In this document: positions 1-9,152 of the stretch, piece by piece
Layout of the letters: each line of letters opens with the position of its first letter
Position numbering within the stretch: the stretch's first letter is position 1
Assembly (NCBI RefSeq): GCF_018613695.1
Contig: NZ_JAGGPR010000007.1
Span: 1 to 64,000 of the forward strand
Length of the DNA stretch: 64,000 nt
Reading direction: 5' to 3'
Origin: Arthrobacter sp. ISL-95
GTDB lineage: Bacteria > Actinomycetota > Actinomycetes > Actinomycetales > Micrococcaceae
Notes under the pieces: model-generated
Databases searched by the model: none
What the model saw: the letters and a program-made list of their open reading frames with translations, nothing else
Told to the model about the DNA's origin: nothing
Position numbers and translations under genes: made by a program

Positions 1-51
1 GACCAAGTACTGCTGGTACTGCTCTGCTCGTCTCAAGCTGTCGACGACCAG
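1..51 (-). repeat. Outermost visible unit of the ~45-bp hairpin repeat
   Basis: The first 51 bases are the reverse complement of the repeat unit seen seven times at 26081-26395, including the 9-bp arm GACGACCAG and the core CAAGCTGTCGAC. The array probably continues to the left of the window, which cannot be seen here. Confidence 0.75.
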
Positions 52-291
52 ATGTTACTGCAACGGTGCTTCCCCCTAAAACAGGCAACTACAGCTACTT
101 TGAGCGGGGGAACTTCCGTTCTCTTTTTCTTACGAGAAAAAAATATAGCCACTCTCTGAAATCTCGTCAAGTCGCACTTGGACGCTCTGAATTGGATCCC
201 GGTTTGCGGTTGGTTCGGGACCTACCTTGTAGGTCACGCAAGCCGCAGGCGGGTTGCAGCGACTACGGAACCGATTTACACGCGTGCGGGT
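1..291. repeat. Left arm of a ~290-bp imperfect inverted repeat
   Basis: Read 5' to 3', this stretch matches the reverse complement of 25842-26131. Matching is strongest over about 1-180, including the hairpin unit at 1-51, the run ending TTCCCCCT near 70-77, the block GGGGGAACTTCCGTT near 106-120 and the AT-rich palindrome TTTTTCTTACGAGAAAAA near 124-141. It weakens but continues to about 291 through short shared blocks such as TTCGGGACC and CCGCAGGCGG. No convincing gene lies in 1-366. The two arms point at each other around a 25.5-kb segment, so they could be ends of an element or copies of a dispersed repeat. Confidence 0.8.
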
Positions 292-372
292 AGCGGGCTT
301 GACTGCACTGGCCCCAGGCTCATCATCGAGAGCCAGGGCAAGGGGAGAATCAGCGACAGGTAATGATTGAGT

Positions 373-807
373 ATGGACACCAACGCCGGACGCGATAACT
401 CAGGACGGAACCCAGGAGCCCCGGCGTGGGTCGGGGAGCTTCGTGCAATCCTCGAACAGTACCCGGACGCCGGTCCGTGGGTGGCAAAGCTGGCAAGGAA
501 GTCATTGCGGAAAGGCAGCGAGATAGTCATCATCTTCACCGCCCCTGATGCCTTTCGCCTTCACTTCATCACAATGTCCGGCAGCCTGCCACCGGAGGCT
601 GACATCGACCTTCTGGCCTTTTCCTTCATGACCAAGGCCGTCCTCGAACAGATGGGTGGGACTCTCACGGATGCTCACAAGATCGTTGCCGCAGCTGCAC
701 CGCGACAAATCAACGAGGTTCTTGAGGGGATGAGCCTGAACAAGGCCCCTTTCTGGAAACGCAACCCCATCCCCCACTGGACGGCTGCTATCCAGACCGA
801 CCACTGA
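373..807 (+). CDS. Hypothetical protein, 144 aa
   Basis: I do not recognise this family. The chosen start is the ATG at 373; an in-frame TTG lies two codons upstream at 367. The protein has a disordered, Asn/Gly-rich N-terminus (about residues 1-18), then a mixed alpha/beta body, with no signal peptide, membrane segment or cysteine pattern. It sits just inside the left inverted-repeat arm and 76 bp before a broken SRAP gene on the same strand, with no obvious operon partner. Its codon use resembles its neighbours, which supports a real gene, but no function can be given. Confidence 0.6.
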   Translation: MDTNAGRDNSGRNPGAPAWVGELRAILEQYPDAGPWVAKLARKSLRKGSEIVIIFTAPDAFRLHFITMSGSLPPEADIDLLAFSFMTKAVLEQMGGTLTDAHKIVAAAAPRQINEVLEGMSLNKAPFWKRNPIPHWTAAIQTDH

Positions 808-883
808 CGGTTGGATGCCGATACACGATGATTCCAAGCCGCGCACGCCTCCGTTTTGACGGTTTTGTAGGCAGAATGGGCTC

Positions 884-1129
884 ATGTGCGGCAGATACGT
901 GATGTCCAAAGCAACAAGCGACCTTCTGAGCCACTTTGAGGCCAAGGAAGTTGAAGGCAGCCCGCCGGGCCCGAGTTGGAACGTCGCCCCGACCCAGAAC
1001 GTGCCGATCGTGGCCGAACGCCTGGACGAAGGCACCATTGACCGGCGCCTGCTGGTAGCCAAGTGGGGTCTGGTGCCGTCCTGGGCGAAGGACACCAAGA
1101 TCGGATCCAAGCTTCTCTGCACTAACTGA
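884..1129 (+). pseudogene. SRAP (YedK/HMCES-like) gene, N-terminal fragment
   Basis: The product begins MCGRY, with the catalytic Cys2 of SRAP (SOS response-associated peptidase) proteins, which shield abasic sites in single-stranded DNA. The family motifs WNVAPTQ (about 33-39) and WGLVPSWAKD (about 61-70) are present. After IGSK (about residue 77) the homology stops and the frame ends four residues later, whereas intact family members run about 220-250 aa. The matching C-terminal half lies 20 kb away at 21328-21726. About 25 family residues between the halves are missing, so this was not a clean insertion. The 22 bases around the start codon recur exactly at 22815-22836. Confidence 0.88.
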
Positions 1130-1297
1130 ACTTTGTCTGTTCCGATTTGTGTATCCCACTACTACGGAAGTGGGACCGGGAAGCGTTAGGGCGCCTTCAG
1201 CGCCTCGACAAACAGTGGTGTCGTCGAACATCGCGCGGTTCCAGTTGAATGATCAGGGCATGAGTCGCACGTAAGCACCTCACGCGATAATCAGTAC

Positions 1298-2002
1298 ATG
1301 GCTGAAGCTGAAATTGAGGAAATCGGTGCGGAATTTGCTCGCCGGTGGTGGAAGTCGCTCATGGAGAATGCGGTTGCGTTGGTTGAGGACGCCGCACTTC
1401 TTGCTGGCCACCAAAGCCCGGGCAGGGCCCAGTCGCTTCTCGTCCTCGCGATCGCGGAGCTGGCGAAGGCGCGTTGGCTCTACGAGGCCTCGGAGTGGGA
1501 GTGGACTGCGCCGCTCGGGCTCTATGGCCAGGCGCCCAGGCCAGCGCGAGAGTTCCGGGTGCCTGAAGGGCTTCGCACCGCACGCCGACCTCATTCGGAA
1601 AAGTTGCAAGTGGCCGAGCAGTTCGCATCAGGTCTCGGTGGCTTTTGGGACCCGAGCCGTCGAGCGGAGTACTTCCAACTTCCGGATTTGGCCACCTTTG
1701 AGGCAACAGCCAAACAACGCAATCTGGACAAGCAAGCAGGCTTCTACGTCGATCGAGCAGGCGACGTTGTCGCGTCACCTCTAAATGTTCCGGCTGATGG
1801 CGTGGCTGACGCCATTCAGCACGCAGCGAAAGTAATCCAGATGCATTTGATCGAGGATCATACGCGGCAGCAGGACTGCGCAGATCTCAGTCTGATCGAC
1901 TCGGCCGAACATTTGCACTGGGCAGTCATGCCCTACTCGGACCCTGAATTATTCACCGATTTCATGAAGCGCATGAGCAAGAACGGGGACGCTCAAGACT
2001 AA
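1298..2002 (+). CDS. AbiV-like (HEPN) abortive-infection family protein, 234 aa
   Basis: Residues about 20-70 form the helical block typical of AbiV/HEPN proteins: ENAVALVEDAALL, then a Ser-rich turn, then LVLAIAELAKARWLY, matching the 'A(L/I)xELxKA' core of that family. AbiV in Lactococcus is a phage-abortive protein that shuts down late gene expression (established for that homologue). The remaining 160 residues are less conserved and may set specificity. The gene stands alone and starts 168 bp after the point where the SRAP gene is broken, so it is probably cargo of whatever split that gene. The family call rests on pattern recognition by eye; a defence role is inference. Confidence 0.7.
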   Translation: MAEAEIEEIGAEFARRWWKSLMENAVALVEDAALLAGHQSPGRAQSLLVLAIAELAKARWLYEASEWEWTAPLGLYGQAPRPAREFRVPEGLRTARRPHSEKLQVAEQFASGLGGFWDPSRRAEYFQLPDLATFEATAKQRNLDKQAGFYVDRAGDVVASPLNVPADGVADAIQHAAKVIQMHLIEDHTRQQDCADLSLIDSAEHLHWAVMPYSDPELFTDFMKRMSKNGDAQD

Positions 2003-2198
2003 TCGAACTCGTCCTCAACCCAGCGGGGTTAGTACAACGGAATCATTCGAGAACTCGGTGAAGGAAGGGCTTACGGACACACCGCCGGAAACCAGTCCTC
2101 GGGTTGCTGACATCCGGAGGATGGTGAGGGTTAACCCTGGCCGGCGCGTCTGTCTTAGCGGGTCCCAAAAGGGCTTGTCGAAGGGTGCCTCGGGAGAC

Positions 2199-3371
2199 TC
2201 AGGCGCTCGGAGGCGTGTGGGTTTTGACGAGCCCTTCGGGGAATACGTGAGCTTGGCCGGATTGGTTGCCGAATGTCAGTTCGGCCGGGATCCAGGTGGT
2301 GCCGGGTACCGGCATTGTTGCGTAGAGTTCATCGCGGTTCCTGGGTTCCGTGGAGAGGGCATGAAAGATGCCGTCTCCACGTTTTTGGGTTTCGCCGATT
2401 AGAGAGTCTTGGACGAGGTCCTTGTATGGTCCCGAGAACCAGGTCCACCATTGGGGCCATTCGCGGAGACCGCGCCATGTTCCCGCCCAGCGGCAGGTGA
2501 ACGCTGCCTCAGTTGTGCTGGGGTGACCCCGGACCTTCCGGCCGCTCCAGAAGAAGCCGCGAGCCACTTCGGCGCTGGCAAAGAAGCTGTTAGAGGCATC
2601 TGCGAATTCGATGAAGAAACGCCGGAGGGCTTCCCGCCATCGTGGATCATGCAGCGCCGCCAAATCCACGTCCATCATCACCATCCGAACATCGCTTTCC
2701 TTATATTCGTCTGGGCCTTCGAAGCTGAAGTTGAGGACGGGTGGGGTGGCCAGAGCATGGACCCCCCAGAGAGGTTCGGCGGCATAGGCCTCTGCGAATG
2801 CTTCGTCGTCCCCGTTGAAAGGTTCCGGTCGGCGGGTCCCGGCAGTGTAGGTCTTGGGCAGAGCTTCAGGCAGATATTTTCGTGAGGATTGCACAAACTG
2901 CTGGATTAGGTCACTAGGTGCCTGGTCAAGGAGGTAGTACCACCTGATAGAGACCAAATCGATCGTTGCGTCCTTGGCTGGCTTCGCGAACTTGCGGGAG
3001 GAAGCTGTAGGCCATAGTTCGTCTGTTTGTAAGTCCACTGCGACGCCAGCTGTTGCTTTGGCCAGCTTTTTCACGAACCGCCAGGCCAGCGGGGTAGTGC
3101 CGGGGTCATTTCCCTCAATCGAGATTTCGTAGCTGTAGCCGATGCCCAACGCAACGGCCGTTACTTCGGGCGGAACATCGTTCGCATCTTCGGTTTGGGG
3201 GCCGTCAATGGTGAAGGCGTACTTACTGTGGAGCTCGACAGGAATGAACATGGGCAACGATTCCAACGCCGCGCCGGAACCTATCCTCAGACCTGAGCTT
3301 GACTCCACGACGCCCGCAAGAGTGCCGGCATCGATAGTCGCGGATGAGTACACCCGGAAGTCATAGGACAC
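2199..3371 (-). CDS. Hypothetical protein, 390 aa
   Basis: I do not recognise a named family. The protein starts MSYDFRVYSS and is soluble-looking, rich in Trp and Phe (clusters such as RWYYLLD near residue 142 and EWPQWWTWFSG near 310). It has no signal peptide, membrane helix or zinc pattern. Its composition and lack of nuclease motifs are reminiscent of polymorphic-toxin immunity proteins, but that is only an impression. It is a single gene, convergent with the AbiV-like gene and upstream, in its own direction, of nothing related. The ATG at 3371 is preceded by a GAAAGGAAG-type ribosome binding site. Confidence 0.7.
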   Translation of the reverse strand: MSYDFRVYSSATIDAGTLAGVVESSSGLRIGSGAALESLPMFIPVELHSKYAFTIDGPQTEDANDVPPEVTAVALGIGYSYEISIEGNDPGTTPLAWRFVKKLAKATAGVAVDLQTDELWPTASSRKFAKPAKDATIDLVSIRWYYLLDQAPSDLIQQFVQSSRKYLPEALPKTYTAGTRRPEPFNGDDEAFAEAYAAEPLWGVHALATPPVLNFSFEGPDEYKESDVRMVMMDVDLAALHDPRWREALRRFFIEFADASNSFFASAEVARGFFWSGRKVRGHPSTTEAAFTCRWAGTWRGLREWPQWWTWFSGPYKDLVQDSLIGETQKRGDGIFHALSTEPRNRDELYATMPVPGTTWIPAELTFGNQSGQAHVFPEGLVKTHTPPSA

Positions 3372-3601
3372 GGTGGCTTCCTTTCAGTAGCGGTTTAGAG
3401 GCAACAGGGCGGGGCGACTGCAGTTGACCCAGCGCCGGGCGATGCACCGTTTCCCTTATGGCTAGAGAAGGCTTGAAGTCCATGATGATAATCTTCCCCT
3501 TTTGCCAGACTTCTCGGAACCAAATGATTCGCGGCCAATGAACCATTGAACTCGGACGGTCGTAAAGCTGCTTCCCGCGGCGGATTCTGAGTCTGAGTGA
3601 C

Positions 3602-3790
3602 CTACCTGCCGGTTGTCGGCACGGATGGCATCCCAAGGTTCATGGCAGCATTGGCGCGTGTTTTGGTGGTCTGGCGAATCTTTTCCTCCAGAAGGCGGAG
3701 TGTCAGGTCGATGCCTTCGATCTCGCCCCGCCAGCCTTGGGCGAGTGCCTGTTCCCGTCGTTGCTGAAGATCTTCCCGGAGTTCCAAGAG
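3602..3790 (-). pseudogene. Detached C-terminal tail of TnpB-like recombinase (module 1)
   Basis: These 62 sense codons continue in the same frame directly after the TGA at 3791-3793 that ends the module 1 TnpB. The predicted peptide is a charged helical segment (QQRREQALAQGW, then EIEGIDLTLRLLEEKI). It lines up with the C-terminal coiled tail of the intact module 4 TnpB (EQRLIEAREHQWLG, then VSSLEESLVHLRRRRQ). So the stop most likely appeared inside a longer gene. A TTG at 3787-3785 could allow separate translation, but that is speculative. Confidence 0.7.
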
Positions 3791-6010
3791 TCAGGGGTAC
3801 ATCCTGGGATCGACCTGCAGCATCGGGCACCGGATGCATGCATGTTCGTGTTTGCATGGGGCCGCGTAGGGACGGGCGCAGGATCCGAGCTCCACTCTGC
3901 GTTTGTCGAAGTGTTCCTCGAATTCAGCCCATTCGTTTCTTGAAACGTCGTGGTACTCCTCGGTCGGACGCTGTTGCCGGCGGCGGGCGAGGAAGTCTTG
4001 ATAGTGGCGAACCGTGTCTTCTTCGAAGACAGCTACATAGCCTTGGGTGGTTTGAAGATTGACGTGCCCGAGTAAACGGGCGCCGATGTGGATAGGCAGA
4101 CCAGCGTTGATCAGATCCGTAGCGAAGATTCGGCGGAAGTCGTGTGGGGTAAAGGCGACGTCCTTGAATGCGGGGTTGGTTTTACCTAGGTCTCGGCAGG
4201 TGCGCTGGAGCATTTGATTGACGCCGACGGCACCGAGGACCCCGCCGCCGGACAGGGTCCGCTGGAACAGGAAGGGCAGAGGTTCTGACCAGATGCGTTC
4301 GTGTGGGTCGTATCGTCGGATTATTCGGGTTCTCTGAGCGTTGCGACGGTGGCGACGGAGGATGCTGGCCAGGACATGGAAAAGTTCCGCTGACATCGGA
4401 ACGACCCGTTCCCTGTCGGTCTTGGATGGAGCTATGACCAGTAAGCCAATGACTTCGCCGCTGGGCCGCTGGTATTGGCGGATACTTAGCTCCGTCAGCT
4501 CGAGCATCTCCTCGATTCGGACGCCGGCATGTCGCAGGACTTCGACGGAGGCCCACGTCCAGAATGCCAAGTCCTCTTCGATGCCGAGGTTTCTGATTTC
4601 GCCCGTCGACGTATCCCGGACCCGAACATGCGTTACACCTGCGGTGACAGCTTGGCGGTCGTGCTGGGTGTTGGTCCGTTGCCATTGGCGGCCGCCGTGG
4701 CGGATCGACTGTCCGTTTTCTGAATTGGAGGCTGCGGACAACAGCGATTGAACTTCAGTGAGCCTGCTTTCGACGTGTTGGACGAGGGCGGGCAGCAGGG
4801 GTTGTCTTTCTCGTGTTCGTCCTGCCATTCGTTGGGTTGCTTCCTTGGCCCTTCGGCTCATGCCGCGCAGTTCTGTGGCTGCGATGGGGCAGGGGACGAC
4901 CCAGATGCCCCAACGTTCGGGCTCCTCCATGGCCCAGTCGCGCAGATCGAGGTAGAAGGATCGAACGCTAGCGAGGACATGTTCCGGTGCCTTTCGGGGA
5001 CCGCCATCGCCCCGGACCTGTAGGCCGGCTTTCCACCGTTGGTAAATTTCCACTGGGATGCGCAAATCGGTCTGCTCTGGAGACAGTTTTTCGATTTCCT
5101 GCCAGAAAAGACCGCTCAATCTGAGGGAGAGTGCCCAGATGGTGCTGTAGTCCAGGCCCTGGCGCTTACGCTCCAGGTAGTTAATGAGGAGTAGGCGTAT
5201 TGGCTGGTTCCTGATGTCGTGCCTGTCCACGAGTTCCTCCGATGTGAGCTGTCTCTGCCCCAGGCATGCCCGCGGTGTCGGAGGAGTCAGCGGAGGGAAT
5301 TGACCCATAGCGCAAAGTACGGACCAGGCGGTCTTTCCCACCAACCGGTTGTCAGTGGAGGACCGTCTGTTCTTGATGAGTTCCATGTTCTCCAGCCCGT
5401 AGCGCAGCAGCGCCTCTGGTGTCAGCTGGGCGAAAGACAATCCTTGTGTGAGGAGGGTTGCTGCGACGTCGTGGAGCGCATGGCGTTTCGAGACTGCGGA
5501 ATGGTGTGAGGCTGCCACGCGTTTGAAGAACTCGTCGAGTCTTGGGTCTCTTTCGGCCTGCCGGAGAGTGTCGGCTAGGCGGATTACTCTGTTGGAAGTC
5601 AATGCCGGCAGTGTTGGACGAATCAGTCTCATGCACAGGATCATCCTGAAGCCCCTGGTGAGTCGTTCCCTCCGCCCGCCGCGGCTTTCTCCGGGGAGCC
5701 CTTCAAGGTCTCCTACACGTTGGTCTTTTCTGTTGAGGCCGCTGGCCTCCCAGCGTTGTTGCCAGGTCTGCCCTGGGTGATCTGCCAAGTGGGTGAGGAT
5801 CAGGCGTACGGAGGAATGACGTTGCTTTTGAACGTCTTCGCTGACGTGTGGCCAAATCCTTAAGGCCGTATCGGCAATGGTGTCAGCGGCCGCTGACGAG
5901 AGGTCCCCGAACCACCTGGCCGGAAGATCTAATTCCGGTTTTGCTTGGTCCTGGACGGCGGCCAAGACCTTGGTATCCAGGATGAGTGAAGTTCCTGTGC
6001 GATCAGCCAC
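3791..6010 (-). CDS. Tyrosine recombinase, TnpB-like (module 1), 739 aa, premature stop near C-terminus
   Basis: This is a large tyrosine-family recombinase of the Tn554 TnpB kind, expected to act with the TnpA gene upstream. The catalytic region carries GVRIEEMLELTEL (first Arg), HDFRRIFATDL (the HxxR box) and LGHVNLQTTQGYVAVF (His and nucleophile Tyr). A cysteine cluster follows (C-ARPYAAP-C-KHEHA-C-IR-C), probably zinc-binding. I chose GTG at 6010, which overlaps the end of tnpA by 8 bp and indicates translational coupling; a longer frame upstream would overlap tnpA by 150 bp. Relative to module 4 the last ~60 residues are cut off by a TGA at 3791-3793. The catalytic core is intact, so it may still work. 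Confidence 0.88.
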   Translation of the reverse strand: MADRTGTSLILDTKVLAAVQDQAKPELDLPARWFGDLSSAAADTIADTALRIWPHVSEDVQKQRHSSVRLILTHLADHPGQTWQQRWEASGLNRKDQRVGDLEGLPGESRGGRRERLTRGFRMILCMRLIRPTLPALTSNRVIRLADTLRQAERDPRLDEFFKRVAASHHSAVSKRHALHDVAATLLTQGLSFAQLTPEALLRYGLENMELIKNRRSSTDNRLVGKTAWSVLCAMGQFPPLTPPTPRACLGQRQLTSEELVDRHDIRNQPIRLLLINYLERKRQGLDYSTIWALSLRLSGLFWQEIEKLSPEQTDLRIPVEIYQRWKAGLQVRGDGGPRKAPEHVLASVRSFYLDLRDWAMEEPERWGIWVVPCPIAATELRGMSRRAKEATQRMAGRTRERQPLLPALVQHVESRLTEVQSLLSAASNSENGQSIRHGGRQWQRTNTQHDRQAVTAGVTHVRVRDTSTGEIRNLGIEEDLAFWTWASVEVLRHAGVRIEEMLELTELSIRQYQRPSGEVIGLLVIAPSKTDRERVVPMSAELFHVLASILRRHRRNAQRTRIIRRYDPHERIWSEPLPFLFQRTLSGGGVLGAVGVNQMLQRTCRDLGKTNPAFKDVAFTPHDFRRIFATDLINAGLPIHIGARLLGHVNLQTTQGYVAVFEEDTVRHYQDFLARRRQQRPTEEYHDVSRNEWAEFEEHFDKRRVELGSCARPYAAPCKHEHACIRCPMLQVDPRMYP

Positions 6011-7214
6011 CGAACACCGTTGCGATGTCGTCAGGGTCGTAGGTTGCGGCGTATTGGCGGGTTTGAGCTGGACGGGAGTAATGCTCCTGGAGCCGCTCGA
6101 CCAGGTGCTCCACCTTCGCCCCCGTATACAAGCCGGTTGTGGAGATGTGAGCATGACGAAGGACAGTCCTTACCTCTGACAAGGTCAGGTTAGGATCATT
6201 TGCCATCCGGGTTGCTGCTGTATGCCGCAGGTCATGGAGTGTCCAATTGGTCCCCAGCTTGTCGTTGGCCCGCTGGATCACACGTCTGGCGGCGTTGTAA
6301 GTCAGGGCGCGCTCAGGCCCTCGTCTTGTCCGCCATAAGGGTGAGGTCGCTGGGGCAGGGGACTGTTGCAGATAGTCACCCAGATATCGGAGCCCTTCCG
6401 CTGAAACGGGTACGACGTCCCTGGCTCGCGTTCCTTTGGAGACGACGTGAATCAGTTGGCTCGCCCAATCGACGTCCCCAACTGTCACAGATAAGAGCTC
6501 GTTGGCTCGTGTGCCGCTTGAAACGTAGATGCAAAGCAACGCCCTATCGCGAGGACAACCCATTGAGGCGAACAGCTCGTCCCATAAATGATCAGGAATT
6601 GCCCGAGGTTGTTGATGGGGCACTCGCTGGCGGAAACGGCCCCGACGCGGCAGAGCAAAGGACCCCGACCCGGTCCAGCGGCTTCGTCGCAGGTTATCGT
6701 TTGACGGCACAGGGTTGGCGACAGGGCCTGCGCTATGTTGGGCATGAAAGTCGTAGAAACCTTTAACGACGCTTAGAACATGGTTGATGGTTCGTGGTGC
6801 ATAGCCTGGGCCAAGTGACGGCTTGAAAGTGCGGATGTTCACTGCCTGAGTGCCTTTGGCAGTGGCGATATGGTTCCTTTGGGGGTTCTCAGATCTTTTC
6901 ATCCAGGCGACCAAGGATCCGACCTGTGTGCCGGTGACGCGTTCCCAGTCGGTGCCTTCTGCCCAAAGAAGCCTGAACCAGCGAAGAAGATCGAAGGCAT
7001 AGCTTCTGCATGTCAGGGCGCTCATGTCGCTTAGCGCCAAGTCGGTCAAGTATTCCGTCACGGGCGCCACCTCGGCGTCGGCAGCATCCAGAAGTACGTA
7101 GGGAGGGACCTGGCGGCCCGACACCACGACCTTACCAACGCGGGCCGGTTCAGGATTTTCCTGCTCTGGAGAATTGCCGTGAAGGACCACAAGGCAAGTC
7201 TCCCGCCGAGACAT
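6003..7214 (-). CDS. Tyrosine recombinase, TnpA-like (module 1), 403 aa
   Basis: This is a phage-integrase-type recombinase. The N-terminal SAM-like DNA-binding domain spans about residues 50-170. The catalytic residues are all visible: Arg236 (SSGTRANELL), Lys260 (SKGTRARD), His327 and Arg330 (LHDLRHTAA), His354 and Tyr363 (RHAHISTTGLY). It is the first gene of a two-gene module with the TnpB-like gene at 3791-6010 (8-bp overlap). It resembles module 4 TnpA closely, for example SYAFDLLRWFR versus SYAYDLLRWFR. No TnpC partner follows in this module. The upstream region 7215-7427 holds GTTGCC-GG-GGCAAC near 7331, a possible recombinase-associated palindrome. Confidence 0.92.
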   Translation of the reverse strand: MSRRETCLVVLHGNSPEQENPEPARVGKVVVSGRQVPPYVLLDAADAEVAPVTEYLTDLALSDMSALTCRSYAFDLLRWFRLLWAEGTDWERVTGTQVGSLVAWMKRSENPQRNHIATAKGTQAVNIRTFKPSLGPGYAPRTINHVLSVVKGFYDFHAQHSAGPVANPVPSNDNLRRSRWTGSGSFALPRRGRFRQRVPHQQPRAIPDHLWDELFASMGCPRDRALLCIYVSSGTRANELLSVTVGDVDWASQLIHVVSKGTRARDVVPVSAEGLRYLGDYLQQSPAPATSPLWRTRRGPERALTYNAARRVIQRANDKLGTNWTLHDLRHTAATRMANDPNLTLSEVRTVLRHAHISTTGLYTGAKVEHLVERLQEHYSRPAQTRQYAATYDPDDIATVFGG

Positions 7215-7427
7215 GGCCGGAGCATTAACCCCAAATGTCCACTACGCGCTTGATGCACACGAAGGAATGGCAAGGTTATGCAGCCGGTGTGACGACTCAG
7301 CCCATAGCGCTCCAGTGGAAGGTAGACGTGCAGTTGCCGGGGCAACTCAATACCCTTACAGAAGGCAATCCTCAGTGGATGAGTCTGTCCTAGTACTTTT
7401 ATCGCAACTCTAAAGAGGAACCGACCA

Positions 7428-8201
7428 ATGCCCGTTCGTATGACCAAGGCTGACAAGCTGGCGGCCGAGTTGTTGTTGGGTAGCCGGTGGGCGCCGGTGA
7501 CGAACACGCTGTCGTTCATCAATGCTCCGTTGGAGGAAGCTGCCCAGGTCTGGCATGACTGTTACGCCGCCAGCTACCCCAAGTGGAACGTCGGGCTGTA
7601 TGAACATACCGGCTCGCTCGAGGAACACTTCAACACCATGTTGCCCTTGGCAGCCGGAGCCAAGACCCTCTTCCTGGAAACCCTAGATCCCAGCTGGACA
7701 CTTGCGGTGAACAACAATGCCTACACGGGGCCAGACTTGAGCTCCATGCTAACGGTCGAGTACGCGCAAAACCGCCGAATCAAATCTGTGATCGTGGTCG
7801 AGATCCCGCACACCCTTGACCGAAAAAACTACCCTCAATGGCGTGGCCGCTACGGTGGCCGAAGCTTCATCGTACTCGGACCGGGACACGCCAAAACCGG
7901 TGTCTTCCTGAACAACAGCGACAGATGGGAATTCGCCAGGGGCGGCGAAATTCTGGATTTCGAGGACACCGGGGCCTATGCCTCGCCCAGGACGACGGAC
8001 CGGTTCACCCATGAGATGCTCGTTAACTACTGCCGGCATCTTGGCCTTGACCCTTATAACGAAGACTTTTACGTCCCAAACGGCCGTGGAATCATGGTGG
8101 GTCCTCGCCCCGAATCTGGACCAGAGCGCGGTTACTCCCTGGCAGAGGCCCGTGCAGGGAAGGAAAACCGCGATGTGCCGAGAACCGAACGCGAGCTGTA
8201 G
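7428..8201 (+). CDS. Hypothetical protein A of a tandem paralogous pair, 257 aa
   Basis: I know no named family for this protein. It is a soluble alpha/beta protein paralogous along its full length to the next gene. Shared blocks include RWAPVTNTLSFI, TLFLETLDPSW, EIPHTLDRKNY, TTDRFTHEMLV and LAEARAGKENR. The conserved Glu, Asp, His and Arg residues within EIPHTLDRK and TDRFTHEM could form a site, but this is not established. ATG at 7428 follows AAAGAGGA. It lies directly upstream of module 1 tnpA, divergent from it, so it is probable cargo. Confidence 0.72.
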   Translation: MPVRMTKADKLAAELLLGSRWAPVTNTLSFINAPLEEAAQVWHDCYAASYPKWNVGLYEHTGSLEEHFNTMLPLAAGAKTLFLETLDPSWTLAVNNNAYTGPDLSSMLTVEYAQNRRIKSVIVVEIPHTLDRKNYPQWRGRYGGRSFIVLGPGHAKTGVFLNNSDRWEFARGGEILDFEDTGAYASPRTTDRFTHEMLVNYCRHLGLDPYNEDFYVPNGRGIMVGPRPESGPERGYSLAEARAGKENRDVPRTEREL

Positions 8202-8254
8202 TACCAGCCGGGTGTCTAAGGATTCCCGCACAGACAAAGTTAGGATGACCACTC

Positions 8255-9022
8255 GTGCCTGTTAGCAACACAAAGGGTGACAATCTGGCCGAAGAGTTAC
8301 TCCTCAGGAACACCTGGGCGCCAGTAACAAGCACAGTCTCCTTCATCAAAGCGTCCATGGAGGACGCCGTACGGATATGGCAGGAGTGGGAGGAAACGCG
8401 ACCTTCAGAGATCAGGACATCCGTGGCCATGACCCGGTTGACAGGATCTCTGGAGGAACTCCTGTCATCACTGTTGCCTCTTGGCTTCGGGCACCGGACG
8501 TTGTTCCTGGAGACAGCCAATCCGGAATGGACAGCTGTTGTCGATAATTCAGCCCGAGGCCAGGAACTCAGCTCCGCTCTGGACGTTCAGTTCGCCCGAA
8601 AGCACGGTATCAGGACCGCAATGATCGCCGAAGTCCCGCATACTCTCGATAAGAAAAGCTACGAACAGCATCAAGGACGCTACGGCAACAGGAATTTACG
8701 CATTGCCGGACCAGGAGACGTCTTTCGCTCCGTTAGCCTCATCAACAATGACAAGTGGGACTTCCAGTCCATTGGCGACCCATTTGATTTCGAGCACACA
8801 GCCACCTACGAAATGCCTCGTAAAACAGACCGCTTCACGCACGAAATGCTCGTCGAGTACTGCCGAGAACTAGGTCTTGCCCCGTTTGAGGAAGCCTTCT
8901 ACGCACCCTATGGCAGCGGCATCCAAGTCGAAACCCACGTAAATATTGCAGTCCCTCAACTCACGCTGGCAGAAGCCCGCGCGGGCAGGGAGAACCGGAC
9001 CATACCCAAAACTCGCCGCTGA
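8255..9022 (+). CDS. Hypothetical protein B of a tandem paralogous pair, 255 aa
   Basis: This is the second copy of the 257-aa protein, 53 bp downstream and on the same strand. It starts at GTG 8255 after TTAGGATG. Corresponding blocks are TWAPVTSTVSFI, TLFLETANPEW, EVPHTLDKKSY, KTDRFTHEMLV and LAEARAGRENR, so roughly half the residues are the same by eye. Both copies keep the same spacing and length, implying an old tandem duplication with both copies maintained. They may form a heteromer or be two alleles of one function. Function unknown. Confidence 0.72.
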   Translation: MPVSNTKGDNLAEELLLRNTWAPVTSTVSFIKASMEDAVRIWQEWEETRPSEIRTSVAMTRLTGSLEELLSSLLPLGFGHRTLFLETANPEWTAVVDNSARGQELSSALDVQFARKHGIRTAMIAEVPHTLDKKSYEQHQGRYGNRNLRIAGPGDVFRSVSLINNDKWDFQSIGDPFDFEHTATYEMPRKTDRFTHEMLVEYCRELGLAPFEEAFYAPYGSGIQVETHVNIAVPQLTLAEARAGRENRTIPKTRR

Positions 9023-9152
9023 CAGACCTTCAGTCCGAGAGAGCCGCCAGAGCCGCGAACAGGTCTACACGCTAAACGCTTGTCACCTTATGCAGCTGGG
9101 TCTGGGCCGTCCACCGATGTGAGAAACCCACGCGGGCAGGCGCGCTACGTGT

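Noticed and set aside
2058..2402. Plus-strand frame over the end of the 390-aa gene
   Set aside because: No ribosome binding site or motif; antisense to a better-supported gene.
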